A stretch of 64,000 nucleotides of DNA, taken from positions 1 through 64,000 of the forward strand of contig JAXDOD010000168.1 in assembly GCA_034669045.1 (NCBI GenBank), written 5' to 3'. Source of the stretch: VAZQ01 sp034669045. Its GTDB lineage: Bacteria > Pseudomonadota > Alphaproteobacteria > Rhizobiales > Xanthobacteraceae. Shown here in pieces: positions 52,671 to 60,564 of the stretch (position 1 is its first letter; each line of letters opens with the position of its first letter). Under the pieces are notes generated by a model. It had not been told where the DNA came from, ran no database searches, and worked only from the letters and a program-made list of their open reading frames with translations. The translations under genes and the position numbers were made by a program.

Positions 52671-53144
52671 ATGGAGCTGACCGAAGACGACGTGCTTGAA
52701 ATCCTGAAACTGTTCGAGCAATCGAAGTTCGACTTCCTTCAACTGCAGCAGGGCGAGCGGAAGATCACCGTCAGCAAGGGCGGCTACGTCCCGGCCGGCG
52801 CGCCGGCTTCGCCGCAGACGCCGGTCGTCGCGCAAGCGCCCGCGGTTGCGCCGCAGTCCGCGTCAATGCCGCAGGCCGTGTCCGTCGACGCCGGGCTCGT
52901 CCCGGTCACCGCCCCCATGGTGGGAAAATTCTACGCCGCGGCGTCGCCGTCCGATCCGCCTTACGTGCAGCCGGGCACCCGCGTCGAGGTCGGCGCCACC
53001 GTCTGCCTGCTCGAAGTGATGAAGGTGTTCGCCAGCGTCAAGGCGGAAACCGCCGGCCTGATCGAGAAAATCCTGGTGACCAACGGCGAGTTCGTCGAGT
53101 TCGGCCAGCCGCTGTTCCTGTTGCGGCCGGACGGTCCGGCGTAA
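52671..53144 (+). CDS. Biotin carboxyl carrier protein (AccB-like)
   Basis: 157 residues from the ATG at 52671 after GCGGGAGACGG. An N-terminal helical part (LTEDDVLEILKLFEQSKFDF) resembles AccB; a proline/alanine linker (AGAPASPQTPVVAQAPAVAP) leads to the biotinyl domain, with the biotin lysine K118 in LLEVMKVFASV (the common motif is EAMKM). It is 15 bp upstream of a carboxyltransferase gene, so it most likely serves that enzyme and not acetyl-CoA carboxylase. No biotin carboxylase gene is near. Confidence 0.9.
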   Translation: MELTEDDVLEILKLFEQSKFDFLQLQQGERKITVSKGGYVPAGAPASPQTPVVAQAPAVAPQSASMPQAVSVDAGLVPVTAPMVGKFYAAASPSDPPYVQPGTRVEVGATVCLLEVMKVFASVKAETAGLIEKILVTNGEFVEFGQPLFLLRPDGPA

Positions 53145-53159
53145 CGCGGAGGAATTGCC

Positions 53160-54626
53160 ATGGACGACATCCATTTCGTCGACACCACCATTCGCGACGG
53201 CCACCAGAGCCTGTGGGCCGAGCGCATGTCGACCGGCATGATGCTGCCGATCGCCAAGAACCTCGACGCGGCGGGCTTTCTCGCCATCGAGCTGCTGTCG
53301 GGCTCGCATATCAAGAAGGCGGTGCGCGAGCTGCGGGAGGATCCGTGGGAGCGCATCAAGCGCGTCTGCGCGCTCTGCCCGAACACGCCGATGCGGCTCA
53401 TTGCCGGGCGCGTCAACACCTTCGGCTTCGATCCGCCCTGCATGTACGAGCTCTTCATCGAGCGCATGGCGGCCAATGGCATCCGCCAAGCGCGCATCTC
53501 GGAGCCGTGGAACGACCTGCCGGGCTGGACCTATCGCGTCGAGGTGGCGCGCAGGTTCGGGCTCGATCCGATCGTGAACCTGATCTACTCGGTCTCGCCC
53601 GTGCACACCGACGCGTATTACGCGGAGCGCTGCCGGCAGGCGGTGACGCTCAACCCGTTCCGGCTCTGCCTCAAGGATCCCGGCGGGCTGCTCACCCCCG
53701 AGCGCACGCGCACGCTGGTGCCGGTGGTGCTCGCCAACGCCGGCGGCATCCCGGTCGAGCTGCACAGCCATTGCACCACCGGCCTCGGTCCCCTGGTCGC
53801 GCTCGAAGCGGTCAAGCTCGGCATCCGGATCGTCAATACCGGCGTGCCGCCGCTCGCCGACGGCTCGGCGCTGCCCTCGGTCTACAACGTAGCGCGCAAC
53901 CTGCGCGCGCTCGGCTACAGGACTGTGATCGACGAGGACGTGCTGCACCCGGTCACCGAGCATTTCAACGTCATCGCCAGGCGTGAGGGTTTCCCGCTCG
54001 GGGTGCCGGCCGAATACGACGAGGCGACCTATCAGCACCAGGTGCCGGGCGGCATGATCTCCAACCTCGGCCACCAGCTCCGCCAGGTCGGCAAGGAGGC
54101 GCAGCTCGCGCAGGCACTGGAGGAGACGAGCCGCGTGCGGGTCGAGTTCGGCTATCCGATCATGGTCACGCCGCTCTCGCAGTTCGTCGGCAGCCAGGCC
54201 GCGATCAACGTCATCGTCGGCGAGCGCTACAAGGAGGTGACCGACCAGGTCATCCGCTATGCGCTCGGCCATTTCGGCGAGGAAGCCGTCACCGCCATGG
54301 ATCAGGAGGTGCGCGAAAAGATCCTCGACCGGCCGCGCGCCAAGGAGATCATGGCGCAGACGCGCGAGCATCCGAGCATCGATGACATGCGCCGCCAGCT
54401 CGGCGGCGCCGGCGTGTCCGACGAGGAACTGCTGCTGCGCTGGCTTCTCAACAAGGAGGACATCGCGGCGATGCGCGCCGCCGGACCCGCCAAGGACTAC
54501 GTCACCACCCGCCACCCGCTGGTCAAGCTGATGGCCGATCTCACGCAGCGCGCCGACTGCAACCTGATCCAGGTGAGCAAGCCCGGCTTTGCGCTGACGC
54601 TGGAACGCAGGGTGGCGGGACAGTAA
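53160..54626 (+). CDS. Biotin-dependent carboxyltransferase (pyruvate carboxylase B/OadA-like)
   Basis: 488 residues after CGCGGAGGAATTGCC. The HMGL-like TIM barrel carries FVDTTIRDGHQSLWAERMS near the N-terminus, the carboxylated-lysine-type motif CLKDPGGLL (K172), and the metal site ELHSHCTTGLG. The C-terminal PYC/OadA conserved domain has HQVPGGMISNLGHQLRQ. The biotinyl domain is missing and is supplied by the gene 15 bp upstream. The substrate is a 2-oxoacid in known relatives; here it is unknown, and a TctC-like binding protein follows 91 bp later. It could run as a decarboxylase or transcarboxylase. Confidence 0.9.
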   Translation: MDDIHFVDTTIRDGHQSLWAERMSTGMMLPIAKNLDAAGFLAIELLSGSHIKKAVRELREDPWERIKRVCALCPNTPMRLIAGRVNTFGFDPPCMYELFIERMAANGIRQARISEPWNDLPGWTYRVEVARRFGLDPIVNLIYSVSPVHTDAYYAERCRQAVTLNPFRLCLKDPGGLLTPERTRTLVPVVLANAGGIPVELHSHCTTGLGPLVALEAVKLGIRIVNTGVPPLADGSALPSVYNVARNLRALGYRTVIDEDVLHPVTEHFNVIARREGFPLGVPAEYDEATYQHQVPGGMISNLGHQLRQVGKEAQLAQALEETSRVRVEFGYPIMVTPLSQFVGSQAAINVIVGERYKEVTDQVIRYALGHFGEEAVTAMDQEVREKILDRPRAKEIMAQTREHPSIDDMRRQLGGAGVSDEELLLRWLLNKEDIAAMRAAGPAKDYVTTRHPLVKLMADLTQRADCNLIQVSKPGFALTLERRVAGQ

Positions 54627-54717
54627 CCTCGGTGGTGTCCTGCCAAAGCCGGTATCGAGCTCGGCGCTGTCTGCGCCGATGTTCGGTCTCCGCGAGGCGG
54701 CGACAGTAAAAGTCTGG

Positions 54718-55761
54718 ATGGCGAACATGACGAGACGCATGGTCCTGATCGCATTCTCGGCAGTCCTCTGCGCGACTGCCGCCCCGGCCGCCGCGCAGGA
54801 CAGCGTCGCCGACTTCTACCGCGGCAAGCAGGTGCGTTTCATCGTCGGCTCGGCCGTCGGCGGTGCCTACGATCTCTACGCGCGCGCCATCGCGCGTGTG
54901 ATCGTCCATCACATCCCGGGCAACCCGACCGTGATCGTGCAGAACCAGCCAGCCGCCGGCGGCATGGTGATGACCAACCAGCTCTCCAGCCAGGGCCCGC
55001 GTGACGGCACCGCGATCGGCGTCCCGCTCAACGGCATCCCGACCGCGCCGATGCTGCAGGCCGGCGCGCAGTTCGATTCCTCGAAGCTGATCTGGCTCGG
55101 CAGCGCCAACCGGGAAGCCTATGTCGGTTTCGTCTGGCACACGGCGCCGGTGTCGAGCATCGCCGAGATGGCCACGACCGAGGTGGTGGTCGGCACCACC
55201 ACGGCCGGCGCCACCATGGGCGACTTCCCGGCGCTGCTCAACGATCTGCTCGGCTACAAGTTCAAGGTCGTGCGCGGCTACCAGGGCACGCCGCAGATCA
55301 ATCTCGCGATCGAGCGCGGCGAGATCCAGGGCAACGCCGGCGTCGGCTGGTCCTCGATCAAGATGCTCACGCAGGCCTGGATCGACGAGAAGAAGATCAA
55401 GCTTCTCGTGCAATACAATGCCGAGCCGTATGCGGAGCTTCCCGGCGTGCCGCTGGTGATGTCGCTCGCCAAGACCGACACCGACCGCCAGGCGATGCGG
55501 CTGCTGTTCGCGCGCACCGAATATGCGCGGCCCTATTTCCTGCCGCCCGACGTGCCGGCCGATCGCGTGGCGGCGCTGCGGCGCGCCTTCGACGCCACCA
55601 TGAAGGACCCCGCGTTCCTCGCCGAGGCGGCCAAGCTCCAGCTCGAAATCTCTCCGATGAGCGGACAAGCCATGCAGGCGCTGGTCGGCGATCTCGCCCG
55701 GACGCCGCCGGAGATCGCGGCGCGCGTGCGCAACGCGCTGGAGGCGCCGGCCGGGAAGTAG
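54718..55761 (+). CDS. TctC-like binding protein downstream of carboxyltransferase
   Basis: 347 residues from the ATG at 54718; ATG codons at residues 4 and 8 are alternatives and none has a strong SD. A signal peptide ends AAPAAAQD. The mature start FYRGKQVRFIVGSAVGGAYD and HHIPGNPTVIVQNQPAAGGM place it with the FYKGK group. It is the most divergent of the five. Its location behind a biotin carboxyltransferase suggests the two handle the same carboxylate. Confidence 0.87.
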   Translation: MANMTRRMVLIAFSAVLCATAAPAAAQDSVADFYRGKQVRFIVGSAVGGAYDLYARAIARVIVHHIPGNPTVIVQNQPAAGGMVMTNQLSSQGPRDGTAIGVPLNGIPTAPMLQAGAQFDSSKLIWLGSANREAYVGFVWHTAPVSSIAEMATTEVVVGTTTAGATMGDFPALLNDLLGYKFKVVRGYQGTPQINLAIERGEIQGNAGVGWSSIKMLTQAWIDEKKIKLLVQYNAEPYAELPGVPLVMSLAKTDTDRQAMRLLFARTEYARPYFLPPDVPADRVAALRRAFDATMKDPAFLAEAAKLQLEISPMSGQAMQALVGDLARTPPEIAARVRNALEAPAGK

Positions 55762-55812
55762 TCCAGGCCGTCGCAGACGGTACGCGGACGCCGCAATCGG
55801 CCCGACCAGGCG

Positions 55813-55911
55813 ATGCAACTGCTGCTGAAATTAATCGAAACCGATCCCGAAGACGTCGAGGCCGTGCTGACCGGCGATCATCGCGAACGCCGCAGACGCC
55901 GGATCAGTTGA
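55813..55911 (+). other. Doubtful 32-codon ORF
   Basis: A short frame (MQLLLKLIETDPEDVEAVLT ... RRRRISG-like end before TGA) fills most of the gap between the TctC-like gene and the convergent Bug gene. It has no SD and ends in arginine codons. It may be a remnant or chance; listed for completeness. Confidence 0.25.
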
Positions 55912-55921
55912 GCAGCGCGCC

Positions 55922-56938
55922 TCAATCCATCAGCTTGAGGTGGCTGTTCTCCCGGAACACCCTCGACCAGCGCTCCGACTCGGCGCGGATGAACGCATCG
56001 AACTCGGCGGGCGTGCTGCTGACCGGATTGATACCGGCCTTTTCCAGCCGCTCCACGATCGCCGGGTCGGCATAGATCGCCGCGATCTCGCGCTGGATCT
56101 TCTCGACGATCGGCTGCGGCATGCCGGCCGGCCCGGTCAGACCGATCCAGGTCGAGCTTTCGTCGAGGCCCGGCAGGCCGGCGGCGACGCTGAGCGCCGG
56201 CAGATCGGGAAACAAAGCGAGCGGCCGGTTGGTGTATTTCGCCAGCGCCCGGTAATGGCCGCCCTGGATCAGCGGCATGCTGGTCCCGGTCGAGTCGAGC
56301 GCGAAGTCGACCGTGCCGGCGAGCACCGCCTGGCCGATCTCGGCCGAGCCCTTGAACGGGACGAGCTGTACGTCGATGCCGGCGGTCTTGGTGAACAGGA
56401 GGGCGCCGAGCCGCGACGTGATGGTGCCGGCGCCCATGTTCATCTTGCCCGGATTGGCTTTCGCCTTGTCGATCAGCTCCTTGACGGTCTTCGGCCCGTC
56501 GCTCGCGCGCACTACCAGGAGCGACATGTTCTTGGTCAGGAGCGTGATCAGCGAGAAATCCTTGAGCGGGTCATAGGGCAGGTTGTTCATGACCAGCGGG
56601 TTCATCACCATGGTCGTGTCCATCGGCGTGAACAGCGTGTAGCCGTCGGGCGCCGCGCGCGCGACCGCCTGCGCGGCCGGCGCGGTGTTGCCGCCGGCGC
56701 GGTTCTCGATCACGACCGGCTGGCCCCAGTGCTCGCTCATCTTGAGCCCGACGAAGCGCGCGATCAGGTCGGCAGGCCCGCCCGCGGGAAACGGCACCAC
56801 GATGCGGACCGCCCGGTTCGGATAGGCCGCCGCGTCGGACACGCCTTGGGCGGCGGCCGGCGCGATCGCGGCGAGGCACGCGAGCACAATCGCCGTGCTC
56901 CTGACCGTGGCACCCATGTCGTTCCCGGGCCGCGCCAT
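55922..56938 (-). CDS. Bug family (TctC) binding protein coupled to lytic transglycosylase
   Basis: 338 residues from the ATG at 56938, whose A/T bases overlap the stop of the preceding gene (TGATG); a GTG one codon earlier is possible. The signal peptide is TAIVLACLAAIAPAAAQ. Bug blocks are PNRAVRIVVPFPAGGPADLI, NRAGGNTAPAAQAVARAAP, DGYTLFTPMDTTMVMN and YDPLKDFSLITLLTKNMSLL. It is secreted to the periplasm. No TctAB genes are in the window. Confidence 0.92.
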   Translation of the reverse strand: MARPGNDMGATVRSTAIVLACLAAIAPAAAQGVSDAAAYPNRAVRIVVPFPAGGPADLIARFVGLKMSEHWGQPVVIENRAGGNTAPAAQAVARAAPDGYTLFTPMDTTMVMNPLVMNNLPYDPLKDFSLITLLTKNMSLLVVRASDGPKTVKELIDKAKANPGKMNMGAGTITSRLGALLFTKTAGIDVQLVPFKGSAEIGQAVLAGTVDFALDSTGTSMPLIQGGHYRALAKYTNRPLALFPDLPALSVAAGLPGLDESSTWIGLTGPAGMPQPIVEKIQREIAAIYADPAIVERLEKAGINPVSSTPAEFDAFIRAESERWSRVFRENSHLKLMD

Positions 56939-58146
56939 CACCGTGCCGTGCGCAGGCGCTGCAGCAGGTCCTGCGTCGGCCAGGAATCGGCCGGCATGCC
57001 GAGCTTGAGCTGCACGTCCTTGACGGCGTTGCGGCTCTTCAATCCGAGCACGCCGTCGATGCGGCCGACGTCGTAACCGCGGCGGGCGAGGATCTGCTGC
57101 AGCTCGCGGTTCTCATCGATGGTGAGCTTCGGGATGTTGGCGGCGCCGCGCGCCATCGCCGGCGCGCCGTCGAGCCGCGCCGCGTAATAGGCCGCGGTCA
57201 GCGAATACATCAGCGACGCGTTCCATTTCAGGTAGGCCTGGAAGTTGTCATAGGCGAGGAAGGCCGGGCCGAAGCGTCCCATCGGCAGCACCAGCGACGA
57301 CTTCAGGCCGTCCGCCTGGAGCTGGCCGCCGGGCCGCGTCACGCCCCAGCTCGCCCATTGCGAGCGCGGGTGCTGGATCGTGAGGTCGGCCTCCTGCCAC
57401 TTGAGGTTCTGCGGGACGCGCACCTCCTGCAGCCAAGGCTCGCCGCGCTTCCAGCCGAGATGCAGCAGATACTTGCCGGTCGAGCCGATGACGTCGGGAA
57501 TGCTCTTGATCAGGTTGCGATGGCCGTCGCCATCGTAGTCGAGGGCGTGCGCCATGTATTCGGACGGCATGAACTGCGTATGCCCGAGCTCGCCCGCCCA
57601 GGAGCCGATCATCTCGTCCGCCCGCAGGTCGCCGCCCTGAATGAGGCGCAGCGCGTCGAGCAGGTGGCCGCGGAACATGTCCGGTCGCCGGCAGTCGTAG
57701 GCCAGCGTGGTGAGCGACTTGATCGAATGGTCCTTGCCCTGGCCGACGCCGAAATCGCTTTCCAGCCCCCAGTAGGCGGTGATCACGGCCGCCGGGACGC
57801 CGAACTCCTTCTCCTCGCGCGCAAACAGCGCTGCGTGCTGCTTCATCTTGGCGGCGCCTCCCGGCAGGCGGCCGCCGGCCAGCATCTTGTCGGACATTTC
57901 CAGGAAGGTCTGCGCGAAGAAGCGCTGCCCGCGGTCGATGCCGATGATGCGCTGGTCGAGGACCATGTAGGGCGAGGCGGCCGCCAGGGTGGCGGCCGAA
58001 ATGCCCTGCGCGGCGGCCTCGCGCTTGAAGTCGGCGAGCCAGCGGTCGAAGTTGGCGGTGTTGCGGCAATTCTCCTGCGCCAGCGCGGCGATCGGCGCCG
58101 CCAGAAGCACCGCAGCCACGCTGCAAGCCAGTCCCATCCGTCGCAT
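56938..58146 (-). CDS. Lytic murein transglycosylase, MltB type, with peptidoglycan-binding domain
   Basis: 402 residues from the ATG at 58146; a GTG two codons upstream is the alternative. The signal peptide is LACSVAAVLLAAPIAALAQ. The transglycosylase domain has the catalytic Glu E129 in AYWGLESDFG, with GSWAGELGHTQFMPSEYMAH and DYDGDGHRNLI following. The C-terminal part (about residues 340-400, LQQILARRGYDVGRIDGVLG) is a PG_binding_1 domain. It cleaves glycan strands in the periplasm. The next gene, a Bug SBP, starts on its stop codon. Confidence 0.92.
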   Translation of the reverse strand: MRRMGLACSVAAVLLAAPIAALAQENCRNTANFDRWLADFKREAAAQGISAATLAAASPYMVLDQRIIGIDRGQRFFAQTFLEMSDKMLAGGRLPGGAAKMKQHAALFAREEKEFGVPAAVITAYWGLESDFGVGQGKDHSIKSLTTLAYDCRRPDMFRGHLLDALRLIQGGDLRADEMIGSWAGELGHTQFMPSEYMAHALDYDGDGHRNLIKSIPDVIGSTGKYLLHLGWKRGEPWLQEVRVPQNLKWQEADLTIQHPRSQWASWGVTRPGGQLQADGLKSSLVLPMGRFGPAFLAYDNFQAYLKWNASLMYSLTAAYYAARLDGAPAMARGAANIPKLTIDENRELQQILARRGYDVGRIDGVLGLKSRNAVKDVQLKLGMPADSWPTQDLLQRLRTAR

Positions 58147-58409
58147 TGTCACCGTCCGTTGTTGTCGCGGCTATTGTTTCCCCGCAAGGCCGTGGCCGCA
58201 AGCGGCCCGGAGCAGACATGTTGTCTCGTGCAGGAAGGTCCCGCCGGCGCTCCTTGCTGGTCTTGCATCATCTCGCCTATCCTGCGGGGCAGGAGCAGGC
58301 CGGGTCGCAGTCGGGGCAGTGCGGCTAGGGACGACGGATTTTCGACAACATGATGACCGGTGACGGGATGACGCCTAGCTGCTGCGGCAGCGACCATTGG
58401 GAGACGAAA

Positions 58410-58925
58410 ATGCGGATTGGTGCGTTGCTGGCTTTGACGATCACGGCTGGCCTCCTGCTCGGCGCCGGCGCCCAGGCCCAACCCCCGGCGCCGCCGCCGC
58501 CCCCGCCTGCCGCGCCCGAATACGGCTTGCCGATCTCCAGCGAGCAGGCCCGGGAGGCGGCCGCCGCGGCGCTCGCGGAGGCGAGGAAGAACGGCTGGCG
58601 CATGGCCGTCGCCGTGGTCGGGCCGGACGGCTACCTGGCCTATTTCGAGAAGATCGACGGCACCCAGAACGCGTCGGTCCTGCTGGCGCAGGCCAAGGCC
58701 CGTACCTCCGCGCTCTACCGCCGGCCCAGCAAGGTCTTTGCGGACCAGTTCGCCGCCGGCAATACCGGGTTCATGAGCTTCCCGGACGAGGCGCGCCCGA
58801 TCGCGTCCGAGGGCGGCATCCCGATCGTGCTCAACGGCAAGCTTATCGGGGCCATCGGAGCGAGCGGCGGCACCGGCCAACAAGATGGCGTTGCCGCTGC
58901 CGCCGGCGCCGCTGCGGTGAAGTAA
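58410..58925 (+). CDS. HbpS/GlcG-like (DUF336) secreted heme-binding-type protein
   Basis: 171 residues from the ATG at 58410 after TTGGGAGAC; the frame continues upstream without homology. A signal peptide (LLALTITAGLLLGAGAQAQ) is followed by a polyproline spacer (PPAPPPPPPAAP), then the HbpS/GlcG domain: SSEQAREAAAAALAEARKNG, MAVAVVGPDGYLAYFEKIDG, KARTSALYRRPSKVFADQF and IVLNGKLIGAIGASGGTG. Relatives bind heme or cobalamin-like ligands extracellularly. Parts of this gene recur as a broken copy at about 60200-60302. Confidence 0.87.
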   Translation: MRIGALLALTITAGLLLGAGAQAQPPAPPPPPPAAPEYGLPISSEQAREAAAAALAEARKNGWRMAVAVVGPDGYLAYFEKIDGTQNASVLLAQAKARTSALYRRPSKVFADQFAAGNTGFMSFPDEARPIASEGGIPIVLNGKLIGAIGASGGTGQQDGVAAAAGAAAVK

Positions 58926-59141
58926 GTTTGGGCCGTCTGGTCCCGCATCGTTGGCCGCGGGCTTGAGGGCCGTGCGATCTTGCCGCGTCGAGGGCGCAGG
59001 GTGAACGCCCCGCGTCAGCGATCGAGTTGAAGGCAGAACCCTGGTAAGGCAAAGTGCATGAGAGCCGGCTCCATACATAACTGGAGAATTCTGGATACGC
59101 TGTCTGTCATCGCATAAGCGACCATTCGAAGGAACCCTCTG

Positions 59142-60080
59142 ATGATCAAGATCACACCGGCACAGTTCTTTGCAGCAATGTGCGTGTTGGCGTTTCATGC
59201 GGGGCCCGCTCAGGCGCAGAATACCAGATCGTTCATCTCGGCAGGCGGAAGCGACGGCAACCCTTGTACCCGTGTCGCTCCGTGTCGAACATTGCAGATC
59301 GCTCACAACAACACCAATCCCGAGGGTGAGATCAATATGCTCGATCCCGCCGGCTACGGCGCCGTGACGATCACGAAGTCTATCAGCATCGTAAACGATG
59401 GCGTCGGCTCGGCGGGCATCCTGGTGCCGCCTGGGCAAACCGGAATTACGATCAACGGGGCCGGCGTGGTCGTGAACTTGCGAGGCCTCATCATTGAGGG
59501 CGCCGGAGCTGGTCAGACTGGAGTGAAGTTCACAAATGGCAAATCGCTGACTATCGAGAACTGTGTCGTTCGGGGCCACACATCAATCGGTATCCTGTTT
59601 CTTTCGACTACTACGAGCAACCTTTCCATCTTAAACACCCTAGTTTCCGATAACGCTGCTTCGGGGATCGGCGTCGCACCGACCGGCTCCAGCGTCACAG
59701 TAACTGCGGTGTTCAATCGGGTCGAAGTGCAAAACAACGGCGGTCATGGCATCTCTGTCGACGGCCCCGGTGCTACCGGGAATATCACCGCGGTCGTGGA
59801 AGAAAGTGTGGCCGCTCACAACGGAGATGTTGGCTTTCGCGTATCGTCGACTTCCGCAGTCGCCACCCTTTTGGTGAACCGTTCCGTTTCCATCAATAAT
59901 GTTACAGGTTTGCGGGCGTCGAACGGTTCAGCAACTCTTCGCATCGGTCAATCTGTGGTGACGGGAAATGCTACCAGCTGGGACGCTGTGACCAGTGGAA
60001 TCTTGCGTAGCTATGCTGACAACTACATCGACGGCAACTTCGACGGCAATCCCGCACCTACTTCCATCGTCAAAAAGTAG
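59142..60080 (+). CDS. Secreted right-handed beta-helix repeat protein
   Basis: 312 residues. A signal peptide (FFAAMCVLAFHAGPAQAQ) precedes repeated turns of a parallel beta-helix: GVVVNLRGLIIEGAGAGQTG, KSLTIENCVVRGHTSIGILF, NLSILNTLVSDNAASGIGVA, VFNRVEVQNNGGHGISVDG and VEESVAAHNGDVGFRVSSTS. The start CRTLQIAHNNTNPEGEINML is shared by pectate-lyase-like secreted proteins. No catalytic residues can be named. The base composition is visibly less GC-rich than neighbours, suggesting transfer. It lies between the HbpS-like gene and its degenerate copy. Confidence 0.85.
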   Translation: MIKITPAQFFAAMCVLAFHAGPAQAQNTRSFISAGGSDGNPCTRVAPCRTLQIAHNNTNPEGEINMLDPAGYGAVTITKSISIVNDGVGSAGILVPPGQTGITINGAGVVVNLRGLIIEGAGAGQTGVKFTNGKSLTIENCVVRGHTSIGILFLSTTTSNLSILNTLVSDNAASGIGVAPTGSSVTVTAVFNRVEVQNNGGHGISVDGPGATGNITAVVEESVAAHNGDVGFRVSSTSAVATLLVNRSVSINNVTGLRASNGSATLRIGQSVVTGNATSWDAVTSGILRSYADNYIDGNFDGNPAPTSIVKK

Positions 60081-60564
60081 CAGCGCACTTCAACTTCCAC
60101 GCCTCGATGAAGGTATTAAAACTATTTCTTAGTGGCGACGGTTGGCGCACGTAGCTGCTCACGGTCCCGCTGTTGAGCGAATACCGTTGACGCCGCAATC
60201 GTCACGAGGCGAAGAAGAATAGCTGGCGCATGGCGGTCGCCGTGGTCGGGCCGGACGGCTATCTGGTTTGCCGCCACGGCGGGTGCCAACGCGGTGAAGT
60301 GAGCTTGCGCCGCCCGCCGGCGGCATGGCTGGCCCGCTCGCGCGCCGCTGCGATTTTGCCGCGCCCGGCCGGGAAGAGCGCACGCGACAGTCCGCAACTA
60401 TCTGATATTGTTCATGTTTCTAGCGCAAGCAGCGGGCTGGGCGTAGCCCCGGCAAAAACCCCGCAACCGAGACACTTTTCACGGTCTGGCGACGTATAAT
60501 GCAGGGAACCAGGCGCAACGTTCGCCCGTTGCGTCCTCGACACATCGCCAGCCTGGGATTGGGC
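60081..60564. other. 484-bp region between beta-helix gene and egtB, holding a pseudogene
   Basis: The first 120 bases after the beta-helix gene contain no recognised feature. From about 60200 to 60365 the DNA is a deleted copy of the HbpS-like gene end and its downstream flank. The remaining 200 bases lead to egtB; a TATAAT-like string (60494-60499) is just before the ATG at 60499, but no matching -35 is clear. Confidence 0.5.
60200..60302 (+). pseudogene. Deleted, frameshifted remnant of the HbpS-like gene
   Basis: Bases about 60202-60268 match 58577-58640 of the HbpS-like gene, coding EAKKNSWRMAVAVVGPDGYL against EARKNGWRMAVAVVGPDGYL. The sequence then jumps to a match with the gene's last codons (GCGGTGAAG-stop, 60291-60302 against 58916-58925), with the reading frame changed. 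Homology seems to continue past the stop into the 3' flank (TGCGATTTTGCCGCG at 60349 against TGCGATCTTGCCGCG at 58972). About 85 codons are missing. Confidence 0.8.
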
